The notes under the pieces were generated by a model. The model was not told the DNA's origin, did no database searches, and saw only the letters and a list, made by a program, of their open reading frames with translations. This document shows positions 25,223 through 34,851 of a DNA stretch of 64,000 nt, in pieces (position 1 is the first letter of the stretch; every line of letters begins with the position of its first letter). The DNA is from Oceanicaulis sp. MMSF_3324 (GTDB lineage: Bacteria; Pseudomonadota; Alphaproteobacteria; Caulobacterales; Maricaulaceae): positions 186,001 to 250,000 of the forward strand of contig NZ_JASHIU010000003.1 of NCBI RefSeq assembly GCF_030733545.1. The letters run 5' to 3'. A program made the position numbers and the translations under genes.

Positions 25223-25729
25223 CTAATCCTGATCCGGTTTGCGTCTGGACGTCTGGCGGCTTTCAAACAGCTCCGCCTCATCCTGCCGGCGCTCCAGCCA
25301 TTGAAACTCGACAGAACGCATCCGGCTGACCACCTGCAGCAGGAAGGCTGTGGACCAGCCCAGCAGCAAGAAGCCGTTCGCGCTTTCGATCGCCGCCAGA
25401 ACCCGCCAGCCCGGCTCCAGCACGATGTCGCCATAGCCCACCGTGGTGAAGGTCGAGGTGGAGAAATACAGCGCCGCTTCAAACGTATCGATGACGCCGC
25501 CGAGCCGATACAGCACGGCATAGACCCAGATCTCGAGCGTGTGCAGGAAGAACAGGGTCAGGACCACGGCCAGGATCAGCCCCATCTGCCACCAGGCGGC
25601 GCCGGTATGGCTCGACCGCCCTTCCCGCTTGCGCATGACGACGATCAGGGCGGACAGACCCGCCACATGGATGGCGGTGGTCAGAACCACCATGAGAGTG
25701 GACAGGAACAGATACGGGGCAAGGGTCAA
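25223..25729 (-). CDS. Two-helix potassium channel protein
   Basis: A 168-residue inner-membrane protein with an intact K+ selectivity filter TVGYGD (residues 96-101) between a pore helix and the last helix. It has an extra N-terminal helix and a cytosolic tail of about 35 charged residues but no RCK domain. The probable start is TTG at 25729 with GGAGAG in front. It could be a simple KcsA-like channel. It lies 40 bases after ppx on the same strand and may be co-transcribed with it. Confidence 0.82.
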   Translation of the reverse strand: MTLAPYLFLSTLMVVLTTAIHVAGLSALIVVMRKREGRSSHTGAAWWQMGLILAVVLTLFFLHTLEIWVYAVLYRLGGVIDTFEAALYFSTSTFTTVGYGDIVLEPGWRVLAAIESANGFLLLGWSTAFLLQVVSRMRSVEFQWLERRQDEAELFESRQTSRRKPDQD

Positions 25730-25769
25730 ACCGGTCTCTCCCCGGGCCCGAGAGTGGGCCCACTCAGCT

Positions 25770-27293
25770 TCAGATGTCCGCCTCGGCCTTCAGCTCCATG
25801 ACCGCGCAGAACTGCTCGAAGCGGCGCAGGGCGCGCTCCACGATCAGATCCCCCGAATCCGGGGATGGCGTAATGACCAGGGCGTCATCGGTTCGCGTCA
25901 ATGAAAACGCCTTGAGCAATTGCCCGGTGCGGCCGGACAGGGCCGCGCCAAAGCGCATGCCCAGCCCCAGGCGCAGCGCCGCCGTGCGCTGGGCTTCATC
26001 CAGGAGCTGGGAAGACACGCAATCCTCCGCCCGGCTTGTCTTGCCTTCATAGCGATGATGCAGCGCCAGGGCGAGAAAGGCCCGTTCGGCATGGCTCAAA
26101 CCGCCAATCGGCGCATAGAGCACCTGGGTGAAAGCCAGATCGCCGCGATGGTCAGGATGCAGGCGCGCGCCAATATCGCTCAAACGGCCCGCCGCGGCGC
26201 GCAAGCGCCGGTCCTGCTGCTCACCGAAGACCGGCGCTTCCGCCGCGAAGGCCGGCTCCAGCCAGTCCGCCAGCGCCGGGCCGAACTTCGGCTCGGGCGA
26301 TGTGGCCAGCGCCATGATCTCCGCGCCGCTCAGTAACGGATCGCCTTCCACGACCACAGAGGGGTCACTGACGCACACCACGCCTTCGCGCAGACCATAG
26401 GCGGAGAAGACCACGCGCTTGAACCCGCCCGCCTTCATAACCCGTTCCAACAACAAGGCGGCATAGGGCAGCGTCGCGGCGCGTTTGGACGACACGCCAG
26501 GCACGGAGGCCAGCGAGGCTTCGCTCTGGTTCTTGGCGAAATCCGCGGTCTTGCGCACCTGTTCGAGATTGAGCTCGTACTCGTGCAACAGGCGCAAGGG
26601 ATAATTGCGCATGCTCATGGACAGGTTGGCGAAGGACCGCCAGGCGCCGCCGACGGCATAGAAGGTATCGCCTTCCTGGCTCAACACGGAGGCGGCGCGC
26701 TCCAGTTCGGCATCCACGCGCGCCTGCAAGGCATCGGCCTTGGAACCTGCCGCGTTCACCGCCAGCGGGCCAAGCGGCAGCGTGACCGCTTTCTTGATAG
26801 CGCGCCCTTTGAGACGGGTCAGCTCCAGGCTGGAGCCGCCCAGATCGCCCGCAACGCCGTACGCATCGCCCACGCCCGCCAGAACCCCGAGCGAGGAATA
26901 CCGCCCCTCTTCCTCTCCGCTCAGCACATCGATCACGAGGCCCGTCTCGCGCCGGACGCGCTCGACGAAGTCCGGGCCGTCCTCGCATTCGCGTACGGCG
27001 GCGGTGGCCACCACGCCGCGCGTGGTTACGCCCTTGGCGTCCAGAAGCCGGGTGAAGCGGATCAGCGTGCGCAGCGCTGCTTCGACGCCTTCGGGATTGA
27101 GCCGGCCTGTGTCCGACGCGCCCTTGCCCAGCCCCGCCATGGTCTTCTCGTTGAAGACCGGCCAGAGCACCCGGCCTTCGACCCGGAACTGGACCAGACG
27201 GATCGAGTTTGAGCCCACATCGATGACGGCCACATCCCGGCCCTTGAGCTGTGGCTCGGCATCGCCGAACCCGAAGATGTCACGCACCCCCAT
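25770..27293 (-). CDS. ppx: Exopolyphosphatase, Ppx/GppA family
   Basis: A 507-residue enzyme that removes phosphate from polyphosphate (or pppGpp). The actin-like ATPase fold motifs are VAVIDVGSNSIRLVQF near 21, the catalytic glutamate in ATAAVRECEDG near 121, GEEEGRYSSLGV near 150 and GDLGGSSLEL near 168. A C-terminal HD-like helical part follows. It starts one base inside the ppk stop codon (TGATG overlap), so ppk and ppx are translationally coupled. Polyphosphate synthesis and breakdown are thus encoded together. Confidence 0.92.
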   Translation of the reverse strand: MGVRDIFGFGDAEPQLKGRDVAVIDVGSNSIRLVQFRVEGRVLWPVFNEKTMAGLGKGASDTGRLNPEGVEAALRTLIRFTRLLDAKGVTTRGVVATAAVRECEDGPDFVERVRRETGLVIDVLSGEEEGRYSSLGVLAGVGDAYGVAGDLGGSSLELTRLKGRAIKKAVTLPLGPLAVNAAGSKADALQARVDAELERAASVLSQEGDTFYAVGGAWRSFANLSMSMRNYPLRLLHEYELNLEQVRKTADFAKNQSEASLASVPGVSSKRAATLPYAALLLERVMKAGGFKRVVFSAYGLREGVVCVSDPSVVVEGDPLLSGAEIMALATSPEPKFGPALADWLEPAFAAEAPVFGEQQDRRLRAAAGRLSDIGARLHPDHRGDLAFTQVLYAPIGGLSHAERAFLALALHHRYEGKTSRAEDCVSSQLLDEAQRTAALRLGLGMRFGAALSGRTGQLLKAFSLTRTDDALVITPSPDSGDLIVERALRRFEQFCAVMELKAEADI

Positions 27294-29485
27294 CAGTCGC
27301 GCGGACCCACATGGGGAAAGGCGGGCGGCTGGTCCTGCTTGAGCGCTTCGCCGCGCCCGGACAGGGAGGGATTGGTCATGAAATAGGCGTGAGCGGAGAA
27401 CGGATCGTCCACCCCGTCCGCATCAAAGCGGGTATAGGTGCCGTCCGGGTTCATGTACCAGGTCTGGGTCTCGTCATTGAGGTTGGCGACCATGATCTGA
27501 TCGAGCACCTGTCGATGTACGGTCGGGTTCTCGATCGGGCACAGCGTCTCGATCCGGCGATCAAGATTGCGCGGCATCCAGTCCGCCGACGAGATGTAGA
27601 CTTCCGCCTGCGGGCTGGGCATGGGCGCGCCATTGGCGAAACAGGCAATGCGCGAATGCTCCAGGAAGCGCCCGACGATCGATTTGACGCGGATATTCTC
27701 CGACAGGCCCGGCACACCCGGCTTGAGACAGCAGATGCCGCGCATGATCAGCTCGACGCGCACGCCCGCCTGGCTGGCTTCATAGAGCTTGTCGATGACG
27801 CGCGGATGCACCAGCGAGTTCATCTTCGCCCAGACTCCCGCCGGCTTGCCGGCCCTGGCGTTCTCGATCTCACGATCGATTTTCTCGCAGATGAATTCGA
27901 GCATGTTGATCGGGCTGATCACCAGCTTTTCCAGCTCCTGCGGACGCGCATAACCGGTGACGTAGTTGAAGATGCGCCCCGCGTCGCGGCCAAAGGTCGG
28001 GTCGGCGGTGAACAGCGACAGGTCGGTGTAGATGCGCGCGGTGATCGGGTGGTAATTGCCCGTCCCGAAATGGGCGTAGGTGCGCAATTCGCTGCCTTCG
28101 CGACGCACCACCAGCGAGATCTTGGCGTGGGTCTTGTACTCGATGAAGCCATAAACGACCTGCACGCCCGCCCGCTCGAGATCGCGCGCCCAGCGCAGAT
28201 TGGCCTCTTCGTCAAAGCGCGCCTTCAATTCCACGAGCGCGGTGACGTTCTTGCCTGCCTCCGCCGCCTCGATCAACGCTGCGATGATCGGGGAATCCTT
28301 GGATGTGCGGTACAGCGTCTGCTTGATGGTGATGACGTCCGGATCTCGCGCTGCCTGGCGCAGGAACTCCACCACCACGTCAAAGCTCTCATAGGGGTGG
28401 TGAACGATCAGGTCCTTGGCGCGCACCGCCGCGAAGACATCTCCGCCATGATCCTTGATGCGCTCGGGAAAGCGCGGCTCATAGGGGTCGAATTTCAGCT
28501 CGGGGCGCTCATCGGGGATCATCTGGCCCAGCTGAGCCATGCCCAGCAGCCCGTCCACCAGCTGAACATCCTGTTTCTCGGCATGCAGCTGCTGGGTGAT
28601 GAAGCGACGCAATTCTTCCGGCATGCCCGCTTCGATTTTCAGCCGCACCAGCACGCCGCGGCGGCGTTGCTTGAGAAGCGCCTCGAACTCGCGCACCAGG
28701 TCCTCGGCCTCTTCCTCGATCTCGATATCGCTGTCGCGAATGATGCGGAAGGCGCCCTTGCCGACCAGATCAAAGCCGGGAAAGAGCGCATCCATGAACA
28801 GGATCAGGATGGTCTCAAGCGCGATGAAGCGTTTGACCGGGCGGCCCTGCTCATCCACGCGATCGGTGGGGATCTCGATGAACCGCTTCACCCCGGCCGG
28901 CATGGGCAACAGCGCATTCATGATCCGCCCGTCGCGCTGACGCTTGAGCTTGAGCATCAGGGCGAAACCCAGATTGGGGATGAAGGGGAACGGGTGCGCG
29001 GGGTCGATCGCCAGCGGCGTGATCACCGGCAGGGTGTGCGCCAGGAAATCGTCGCGCAGCCATTCGCGCTCCTTGGCGGTCAGGGTGTCCTGATCCACCA
29101 GCTCCACGCCTTCATTCGCCAACAGGTCCTGCAACTCGCGCCAGGTCTCCTGTTGCGCCGCCATCAGATGCGTGGCGGCGGCGTTGATCTGCTCAAGCTG
29201 CTGGGCCGGCGTACAGCCATCCATGCCCGGCCGGTCCATGCCGTTGCGCACCTGCGCCCGCAGGCCCGCCACGCGAACCATGTAGAATTCGTCCAGATTG
29301 CTGGCCGAGATCGACAGGAAGCGCAGCCGTTCGAGCACCGGATGGCGCGGATTGCGCGCCTCCTCGATGACCCGCCAGTTGAATTGCAGCCAGGACAGCT
29401 CGCGATTGATGAACCGGTCCGGAGACGCCATCAAAGCCTCCACATCGGTCGAGGATCCGGAGGATGAAGGCGCGGCGTCGGTCAT
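27293..29485 (-). CDS. ppk1: Polyphosphate kinase 1
   Basis: A 730-residue kinase that makes polyphosphate from ATP. The N-terminal domain ([33 protein letters not shown]), the middle PHP-like domain ([32 protein letters not shown]) and the C-terminal phospholipase-D-like domain with HPRVIDK and [19 protein letters not shown] are all complete. The ATG at 29485 begins the conserved region; the frame up to 29554 is not conserved. The gene lies 34 bases after hdaA and overlaps ppx by one base. Confidence 0.95.
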   Translation of the reverse strand: MTDAAPSSSGSSTDVEALMASPDRFINRELSWLQFNWRVIEEARNPRHPVLERLRFLSISASNLDEFYMVRVAGLRAQVRNGMDRPGMDGCTPAQQLEQINAAATHLMAAQQETWRELQDLLANEGVELVDQDTLTAKEREWLRDDFLAHTLPVITPLAIDPAHPFPFIPNLGFALMLKLKRQRDGRIMNALLPMPAGVKRFIEIPTDRVDEQGRPVKRFIALETILILFMDALFPGFDLVGKGAFRIIRDSDIEIEEEAEDLVREFEALLKQRRRGVLVRLKIEAGMPEELRRFITQQLHAEKQDVQLVDGLLGMAQLGQMIPDERPELKFDPYEPRFPERIKDHGGDVFAAVRAKDLIVHHPYESFDVVVEFLRQAARDPDVITIKQTLYRTSKDSPIIAALIEAAEAGKNVTALVELKARFDEEANLRWARDLERAGVQVVYGFIEYKTHAKISLVVRREGSELRTYAHFGTGNYHPITARIYTDLSLFTADPTFGRDAGRIFNYVTGYARPQELEKLVISPINMLEFICEKIDREIENARAGKPAGVWAKMNSLVHPRVIDKLYEASQAGVRVELIMRGICCLKPGVPGLSENIRVKSIVGRFLEHSRIACFANGAPMPSPQAEVYISSADWMPRNLDRRIETLCPIENPTVHRQVLDQIMVANLNDETQTWYMNPDGTYTRFDADGVDDPFSAHAYFMTNPSLSGRGEALKQDQPPAFPHVGPRD

Positions 29486-29519
29486 CACGGGGCTCCAAAC
29501 AGGCGAAGGGCGCGTCGGG

Positions 29520-30188
29520 TCAACTGGATAGGGCTGACAGAGCTTCGCGCGCAAGGGGGCGTGTGACCGGTCCTTTTCGCGCCAAAGCCTCGCGATCGAG
29601 CCAGGCTGTCAGCCGCCTTGCGTAATCAACCGATCGCTCCATGCGATCAAGCAGATATTCAAGAACTCCTGGTGACAACGGCGTGCGCTTGTCCCGGAAC
29701 AGCTTTTCCATCACCTGCCGCAACAGCGCGTCATCAGGCTCGTGCAATACGGCGGTTTCCGTGGCGATCAGGCGCGAGGCCAGGTCCGGCAGACTGACCG
29801 GCCATTCGGCCGGCGATTTCCCCGCCGTCATCAGTACGGTCACCCCTGCATCCCCGGCGGCGCGGTTGAGCAGATGAAACAGCGCGTCTTCATCCACGCC
29901 CTTGTCGCAGTCTTCCACGAGTACCGCCACACCGCGCCCGACAGTCTTCAGCCCCTGGGACAGCGATGCGGCGTCCAGCGCCGTGGCGCGGGTGCGCGCC
30001 GTCCACATATGTGACAGATGGGTCTTGCCACTGCCCGGCGGGCCCACCAGCAGAAGATGGCCCTGCCGCCAGCGCGGCCAGCGATTGACCAGCGCCAGCG
30101 CGGCGGCGTTCGCCTCGCTCACGGCAAAGGCTTCTGCCCGATAATCGGGCTCCAGCACCAGATCGAGTGCGAGTTGTCCTGGCTTCAT
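29520..30188 (-). CDS. hdaA: HdaA, DnaA-like regulator of replication initiation
   Basis: A 222-residue AAA+ protein of the Hda type, which with the DNA clamp stimulates ATP hydrolysis by DnaA after initiation. It begins with a clamp-binding motif QLALDL (residues 5-10), then Walker [10 protein letters not shown] (49-57) and Walker B-like [11 protein letters not shown]. There is no DnaA domain IV, so it cannot bind DnaA boxes. The start codon shares one base with the DUF2066 stop (TAATG), showing coupling. The same neighbourhood of hdaA and ppk is known from Caulobacter (memory, not checked). Confidence 0.9.
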   Translation of the reverse strand: MKPGQLALDLVLEPDYRAEAFAVSEANAAALALVNRWPRWRQGHLLLVGPPGSGKTHLSHMWTARTRATALDAASLSQGLKTVGRGVAVLVEDCDKGVDEDALFHLLNRAAGDAGVTVLMTAGKSPAEWPVSLPDLASRLIATETAVLHEPDDALLRQVMEKLFRDKRTPLSPGVLEYLLDRMERSVDYARRLTAWLDREALARKGPVTRPLAREALSALSS

Positions 30189-31240
30189 TAGCGGCTGCGC
30201 ACCGTCCACCCGAGCGTTTCATCCTCGGCCAGAACCGCGCCACGCGCGCGCAGTTCGGCCATGACCTGTTCGCGCGCGCCGCGATGGGTGATCGTCATCG
30301 CAGCGCCATTGCGCGACACGGCGTCCAGGCGCGCATTCTGAATCAGCGACGCGCCCGTCACCGCCTGTTGCAGCTCACGCCATTCGGCGAGATTGTCAAA
30401 AAGAATGCTCACGTCCAGTTCGGCCACACTGGTGTCCCGCACCACGCTGGCGCGCTTCCAGGCGTCCTCGAGCGGCGCGATGATGGCGCGAGCGGCGGCT
30501 GTGTAATCGCCCTCGACAGTCACGCGCTCAACCGTTTCGCGCTGCACGGCGCCAGTTTCGTCAAAGCTGACGATCACGCCGGCGGCGCGCGTCGCGTTCG
30601 CATCCTGACGCGCGACCAGCACCATCACCTTGCCCAGTCCGGTCATGTCGAGCACCGCCTGGAGCGCCGCCGGATCAAGCGCGGCGATCTCATCCAGAAC
30701 GACCGCATCCTCCGCCACCAGCTCGACCGGGGTCAGGGCGTGCTCGAAGCCGCCCTCATTCCAGGCCTCGTACCAGTCTCCGCCCAGGACGCGCTCGCCG
30801 GTTTCAAGCTCGGTGATCGGGATCAACGCCATGGCTTCGGCCTGGGATTCCACAAAGGGCACGCCCAGACCGGTGAGATAGCGCCGTACGGCGCGCGGAT
30901 CGAAATCGAGGCTGAGCACCCCGCGATACCGGGTCGCCGAGCGTTGCTCATCAGAAATCTGGAGGCCGGCGATCAGACTCGCCGCATCATCGGCGGACAG
31001 AACCAGAAGGTCTGATTCCATCCGGTCTTCAGGCAGGGTCAGGCGTTCGAGAAGCTCGATCGCGCCTTCGGTCTGACCTTGTTGAAGCGCGGTCCGCTGG
31101 GCTTCGGTCGCCGTGTCCGCACGCGCGTCGATTTCAACCCCGTCCACCGTGAACGGGCTGTCGGCGAACGCCGAAACGCTCAACGCCCCGGCCGCCAATC
31201 CCGCCAAAGCCCATTGCGCAGCCTGCCTGATCGCTTGCAT
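30188..31240 (-). CDS. Exported DUF2066 protein
   Basis: A 350-residue protein with a signal peptide ([20 protein letters not shown], cleavage near residue 27) and a DUF2066 domain ([27 protein letters not shown] near 30-55, [19 protein letters not shown] near 103). The ATG at 31240 is preferred because AGGGG lies six bases upstream; an ATG at 31246 abuts that site. It is first in the DUF2066-hdaA-ppk1-ppx run, divergent from purM. Its role is unknown; its persistent linkage to hdaA in this lineage is noteworthy. Confidence 0.82.
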   Translation of the reverse strand: MQAIRQAAQWALAGLAAGALSVSAFADSPFTVDGVEIDARADTATEAQRTALQQGQTEGAIELLERLTLPEDRMESDLLVLSADDAASLIAGLQISDEQRSATRYRGVLSLDFDPRAVRRYLTGLGVPFVESQAEAMALIPITELETGERVLGGDWYEAWNEGGFEHALTPVELVAEDAVVLDEIAALDPAALQAVLDMTGLGKVMVLVARQDANATRAAGVIVSFDETGAVQRETVERVTVEGDYTAAARAIIAPLEDAWKRASVVRDTSVAELDVSILFDNLAEWRELQQAVTGASLIQNARLDAVSRNGAAMTITHRGAREQVMAELRARGAVLAEDETLGWTVRSR

Positions 31241-31386
31241 GGTCATCCCCTAATGCGCCAGTTCGAGGGCGACTATACGCGCTTGCGCGCTGCGGTGAAC
31301 CCTGTTGCGGCGCCCCGCCCCCTCGCACTTTTCACGATTGCGCGCTATGCACGCGCTTTCCGACGACTTGGCCAAGGGAGCCGCCC

Positions 31387-32424
31387 GTGTCCCAATCCGA
31401 CGCGACCAACACATCCGGACTGACCTATGCCGACGCCGGCGTGAGCATTGATGCAGGCGATGCGCTGGTCCAGGCGATCAAGCCGCTGGCGAAATCCACC
31501 GCGCGTCCGGGCGCCGACACTGGCCTGGGCGGCTTTGGCGGCGCCTTTGATCTCAAGGCCGCAGGCTTCAACGATCCGGTTCTGGTCTCGGGCACCGATG
31601 GCGTCGGCACCAAGCTCAAGCTCGCCATCAGCTCCGGCCTGGTGAACACGGTCGGCATCGATCTGGTGGCCATGTGCGTGAACGACATTCTCGCCCAGGG
31701 CGCCGAGCCGCTCTTCTTCCTGGACTATTTCGCGACCGGAAAGCTCGATCCGGCCCGCGGGGCCGCCGTGGTCGAGGGCATCGCCGAAGGCTGTCGCCAG
31801 TCCGGCTGCGCCCTCATTGGTGGCGAGACCGCCGAAATGCCCGGCATGTATACGGGCGAGGATTTCGATCTGGCGGGCTTTGTCGTCGGCGCCGCCGAGC
31901 GGGGCGCATTGCTGCCGCGCCATGACCTGATGAAGGAAGGCGACGCACTGATCGGCCTCGCCTCCTCGGGCCCGCACTCGAACGGCTATTCCCTGATCCG
32001 CCGGATCATCGATCATGCCGGTCTCGATTTTGACAGCGACGCACCTTTCGCGCCGGGCCGCAAGCTGGCCGAAGCCCTGCTCGAACCCACCCGCATCTAT
32101 GTCAAAGCGCTGATGCCCCTGATCCGCGAAGGCCGCATCAAGGGCCTGGCGCATATCACCGGCGGCGGCATTACCGAGAACACCCCGCGCATGCTGCCGA
32201 ACCACCTCACCTTTGATGTGGATTATGACAGCTTTGAGCGCCCCGCCGTCTTTAAATGGCTGGCCGAGGCAGGCAGTGTGGCCGAAAGCGAGATGCGCCG
32301 GACATTCAATTGCGGCGTCGGCATGATCCTCGCGGTCGAGGCGTCCGAGGCGCACTCGATTTGCGACACGTTAAACGCTGCGGGTGAAACCGCGAGCGTG
32401 ATTGGCGTTTTGAAGGCGAGCTAG
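31387..32424 (+). CDS. purM: Phosphoribosylformylglycinamidine cyclo-ligase (AIR synthetase)
   Basis: This 345-residue enzyme makes AIR from FGAM with ATP in purine synthesis. [39 protein letters not shown] and [16 protein letters not shown] are the family motifs for ATP and substrate binding. It begins with GTG behind AAGGGAG. The purN ATG lies two bases after its stop, so the two are one operon. The 146-base space to the divergent DUF2066 gene must hold both promoters; I could not assign boxes. Confidence 0.97.
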   Translation: MSQSDATNTSGLTYADAGVSIDAGDALVQAIKPLAKSTARPGADTGLGGFGGAFDLKAAGFNDPVLVSGTDGVGTKLKLAISSGLVNTVGIDLVAMCVNDILAQGAEPLFFLDYFATGKLDPARGAAVVEGIAEGCRQSGCALIGGETAEMPGMYTGEDFDLAGFVVGAAERGALLPRHDLMKEGDALIGLASSGPHSNGYSLIRRIIDHAGLDFDSDAPFAPGRKLAEALLEPTRIYVKALMPLIREGRIKGLAHITGGGITENTPRMLPNHLTFDVDYDSFERPAVFKWLAEAGSVAESEMRRTFNCGVGMILAVEASEAHSICDTLNAAGETASVIGVLKAS

Positions 32425-32426
32425 GC

Positions 32427-33083
32427 ATGGCGAAAACCAAAGTTGGCGTTTTGATCTCCGGTCGGGGATCAAACCTTCAGGCCTTGCTTGATGCGGCGCA
32501 GGCCGAGGACTTCCCCGCCGAGATCGTCCTCGTCCTGTCCAACAAGGCGGGCGCACAGGGCCTGGAGCGGGCGCGCAAGGTGGGCGTGGCCACCGGCTTC
32601 ATCGATCACACCCTTTATGAAGAGCGCGAGGCGTTCGAGAAGGATCTCGACGCCAAGCTGCGCGAAGCGGGCGTGCAGATCGTCTGCCTGGCCGGTTTCA
32701 TGCGCATTCTCACGCCCTGGTTCGTCGAGAAATGGCGCGACCGGCTGTTGAATATCCATCCTTCGTTGCTGCCCGCCTTCAAGGGCGTGCACACGCATGA
32801 ACGCGCGCTCGAACAGGGCGTGCGGGTTCATGGCTGCAGCGTGCATTTCGTACGCCCGGAAATGGATGATGGCCCGATCATCGGCCAGGCCGTGGTGCCT
32901 GTCATTTCAGGTGATACGCCCGACACCCTGTCCGCGCGCGTTCTGGAAGCCGAGCACAAGCTCTATCCGGCCTGCCTGAAACTGGTCGCAGAGGGCAAGG
33001 CCCGGGTTTCCGCCGAACGGGTCCGCATCGCCGACGGCAGTGAACCGGATAGCGGGACTGTCCTGATCAATCCCTCGGTCTAG
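32427..33083 (+). CDS. purN: Phosphoribosylglycinamide formyltransferase
   Basis: A 218-residue formyltransferase that converts GAR to FGAR using 10-formyl-THF. VLISGRGSNLQAL at residues 8-20 binds the phosphate. The catalytic trio is Asn109, His111 (NIHPSLLPAF) and Asp147 (EMDDGPII). It directly follows purM. It is slightly longer than the E. coli enzyme by a short C-terminal tail. Confidence 0.96.
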   Translation: MAKTKVGVLISGRGSNLQALLDAAQAEDFPAEIVLVLSNKAGAQGLERARKVGVATGFIDHTLYEEREAFEKDLDAKLREAGVQIVCLAGFMRILTPWFVEKWRDRLLNIHPSLLPAFKGVHTHERALEQGVRVHGCSVHFVRPEMDDGPIIGQAVVPVISGDTPDTLSARVLEAEHKLYPACLKLVAEGKARVSAERVRIADGSEPDSGTVLINPSV

Positions 33084-33119
33084 TTCCATCTCACGGTTTC
33101 ACGTGCGAGGACACAAGCC

Positions 33120-34436
33120 ATGAGCGAGACGCCGGCCGACACGGTTTCACAGACCGTCTATTCCGCGCTGTACGATGATGACGAAGCGCGGGTGTGCAAG
33201 GACGTGCCTGAAAGCGCCTGTCAGCACCAGCCGCGCAACTGGGTGTTTTCCACCCTGTCGCTCAGCCTGACCAAGACCGGCGACGCGTTGGTCGACCCCA
33301 AGCTGACCCTCACCTGGCTGCTGGGCGCGTTGGGCGCGCCCGCTTTCCTGGTCGGCCTGCTGGCGCCTGTCCGGGAAGCTGGCGCCCTTCTGCCCCAGCT
33401 CTTCATCGCCGCCGGCATTCGCCAGCGCGAAAAACGCAAACATGTCTGGGCGGCAGGCTCGCTGGGTCAGGCCCTGGCGCTGGTGATCATGGGCGTGATC
33501 GCCCTGACGCTGGACGGTGCGCTCGCCGGTTGGCTGCTCATTGCGCTCGTGGCGGCCTTCGCCGTTTCGCGCAGCCTGTGCTCGGTCAGTCACAAGGATG
33601 TGCTGGGCAAGACGGTCTCCAAAACGCGACGCGGCGCGGTCAGCGGCTACGCCACGACCGTCTCCGGGCTTGTGGCGCTGGCTTTTGGACTGGTTCTGGT
33701 CATCAGCCCGGACACCGGCGCGCCGGTTATTGCCGGCCTGCTGTTTCTCGGCGCCTTGCTGTGGGTGATCGCCGCCCTGGTCTATCTGCAACTGGCCGAA
33801 GCGCCCGGCTCGACCGAAGGCGGCGCCAATGCCTTTCCCGAAGCGATCAAACAAGTGCGTCTTTTGTGGACCGACGTCGATTTCGGCAAGTTCGTCGCCG
33901 CCCGCACCCTGATGATCGCCACCTCCATCGCGCCGCCTTTCCTGGTCTCCGCCGCTCAGGACCGCACGGGCGCGGAGCTCGCCGGACTGGGCGGTTTCCT
34001 GATGGCCTCCGCCGGCGCCGGATTCGTCAGCGGCTGGGCCTGGGGACGGCTGGCGGACAGGTCGAGTCGGTGGGTTCTGGCGGCCGGGGGACTGGCAGGC
34101 GCCCTCGCCTGCCTGTTGAGCGGAAGCAGCCTTCTGATGGATGCGCCCTGGGCTGAACTGATGGTGTTTCACGCGGTCATCCTGTTCATCCTCGCCTTCG
34201 GCCATCAGGGCGTCCGGCTGGGGCGCTCCACCTATCTTGTGGACCTCGCCGACGAAGACACCCGCGCCAGCTACACCGCCGTCTCCAACACGGTTATCGG
34301 CGTGCTTTTGCTCGTTTATGGGCTGGTGATGGGCGGGCTCTATCAACTGGCCGGGCCCTGGGTCATGATCGGTCTTGCCGCGAGCGCCCTGCTCGGCGCC
34401 GGACTCGCCGTTTCTCTCAAACCCGTTTCGGGCTGA
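33120..34436 (+). CDS. MFS-type transporter
   Basis: A 438-residue inner-membrane protein with about twelve hydrophobic helices after a 55-residue polar N terminus (DDDEARVCKDVPESACQHQPRNW). Short signatures such as RQREKRKHVWAAGSLGQ and GWAWGRLADRSSRWVLAAGG resemble major-facilitator loops with paired basic residues. The hydrophilic, cysteine-containing N-terminal extension is unusual. The substrate is unknown. It lies 36 bases past purN and may be read through from that operon. Confidence 0.8.
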   Translation: MSETPADTVSQTVYSALYDDDEARVCKDVPESACQHQPRNWVFSTLSLSLTKTGDALVDPKLTLTWLLGALGAPAFLVGLLAPVREAGALLPQLFIAAGIRQREKRKHVWAAGSLGQALALVIMGVIALTLDGALAGWLLIALVAAFAVSRSLCSVSHKDVLGKTVSKTRRGAVSGYATTVSGLVALAFGLVLVISPDTGAPVIAGLLFLGALLWVIAALVYLQLAEAPGSTEGGANAFPEAIKQVRLLWTDVDFGKFVAARTLMIATSIAPPFLVSAAQDRTGAELAGLGGFLMASAGAGFVSGWAWGRLADRSSRWVLAAGGLAGALACLLSGSSLLMDAPWAELMVFHAVILFILAFGHQGVRLGRSTYLVDLADEDTRASYTAVSNTVIGVLLLVYGLVMGGLYQLAGPWVMIGLAASALLGAGLAVSLKPVSG

Positions 34437-34437
34437 C

Positions 34438-34851
34438 ATGCGCATTACCGACGAGCTGATCATTGATGAAAGCCTGATCACCGAGCGCTTCGTGCGGTCC
34501 TCCGGTCCGGGCGGTCAGCATGTGAACAAGACCGAAAGCGCGGTGCAGCTGCGCTTTGACGTCAACGCCAGCGCGCTGCCCGACGCCCTGAAGCAACGCC
34601 TCAAGCGCATTGCCGGCAATCGCATGACCCAGGAGGGCGTGCTGGTCCTGCATGTGGAGGATCATCGCTCCCAGGAGCGTAATCGCGCCGAAGCGCGCAC
34701 CCGGCTCAAGCGCCTGATCGAACAGGCCAGCCGCAAGCCCAAGCCGCGCCTGAAATCCCGTCCCTCGCTCAATTCGATCAAGCGTCAGAAGGACAAGAAG
34801 GCGAAGAAGAGCCAGACCAAGAGCCTGCGCCAGAAACCGCGTCTGGATTAG
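34438..34851 (+). CDS. arfB: Alternative ribosome-rescue factor ArfB (YaeJ)
   Basis: A 137-residue peptidyl-tRNA hydrolase that frees stalled ribosomes. The GGQ motif (residues 25-27 in RSSGPGGQHVNKTES) is the catalytic element shared with release factors. The tail (KRQKDKKAKKSQTKSLRQK) is basic and reaches the mRNA channel in known ArfB. The ATG lies immediately after the MFS stop, so it is probably co-transcribed. Its stop overlaps the stop of the convergent regulator gene by two bases. Confidence 0.95.
   Translation: MRITDELIIDESLITERFVRSSGPGGQHVNKTESAVQLRFDVNASALPDALKQRLKRIAGNRMTQEGVLVLHVEDHRSQERNRAEARTRLKRLIEQASRKPKPRLKSRPSLNSIKRQKDKKAKKSQTKSLRQKPRLD

Noticed and set aside
23486-25801. 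771-codon plus-strand open frame
   Set aside because: It is the antisense of pccA and the potassium channel gene. High GC content keeps stop codons rare in this frame; the protein has no recognisable domain.
27251-29467. 738-codon plus-strand open frame
   Set aside because: It is the antisense of ppk1, which is complete and conserved on the other strand.
29520-30188. Possible truncated dnaA
   Set aside because: The QLALDL clamp motif at the N terminus, full AAA+ domain and absence of the DNA-binding domain are normal for HdaA, not signs of truncation.
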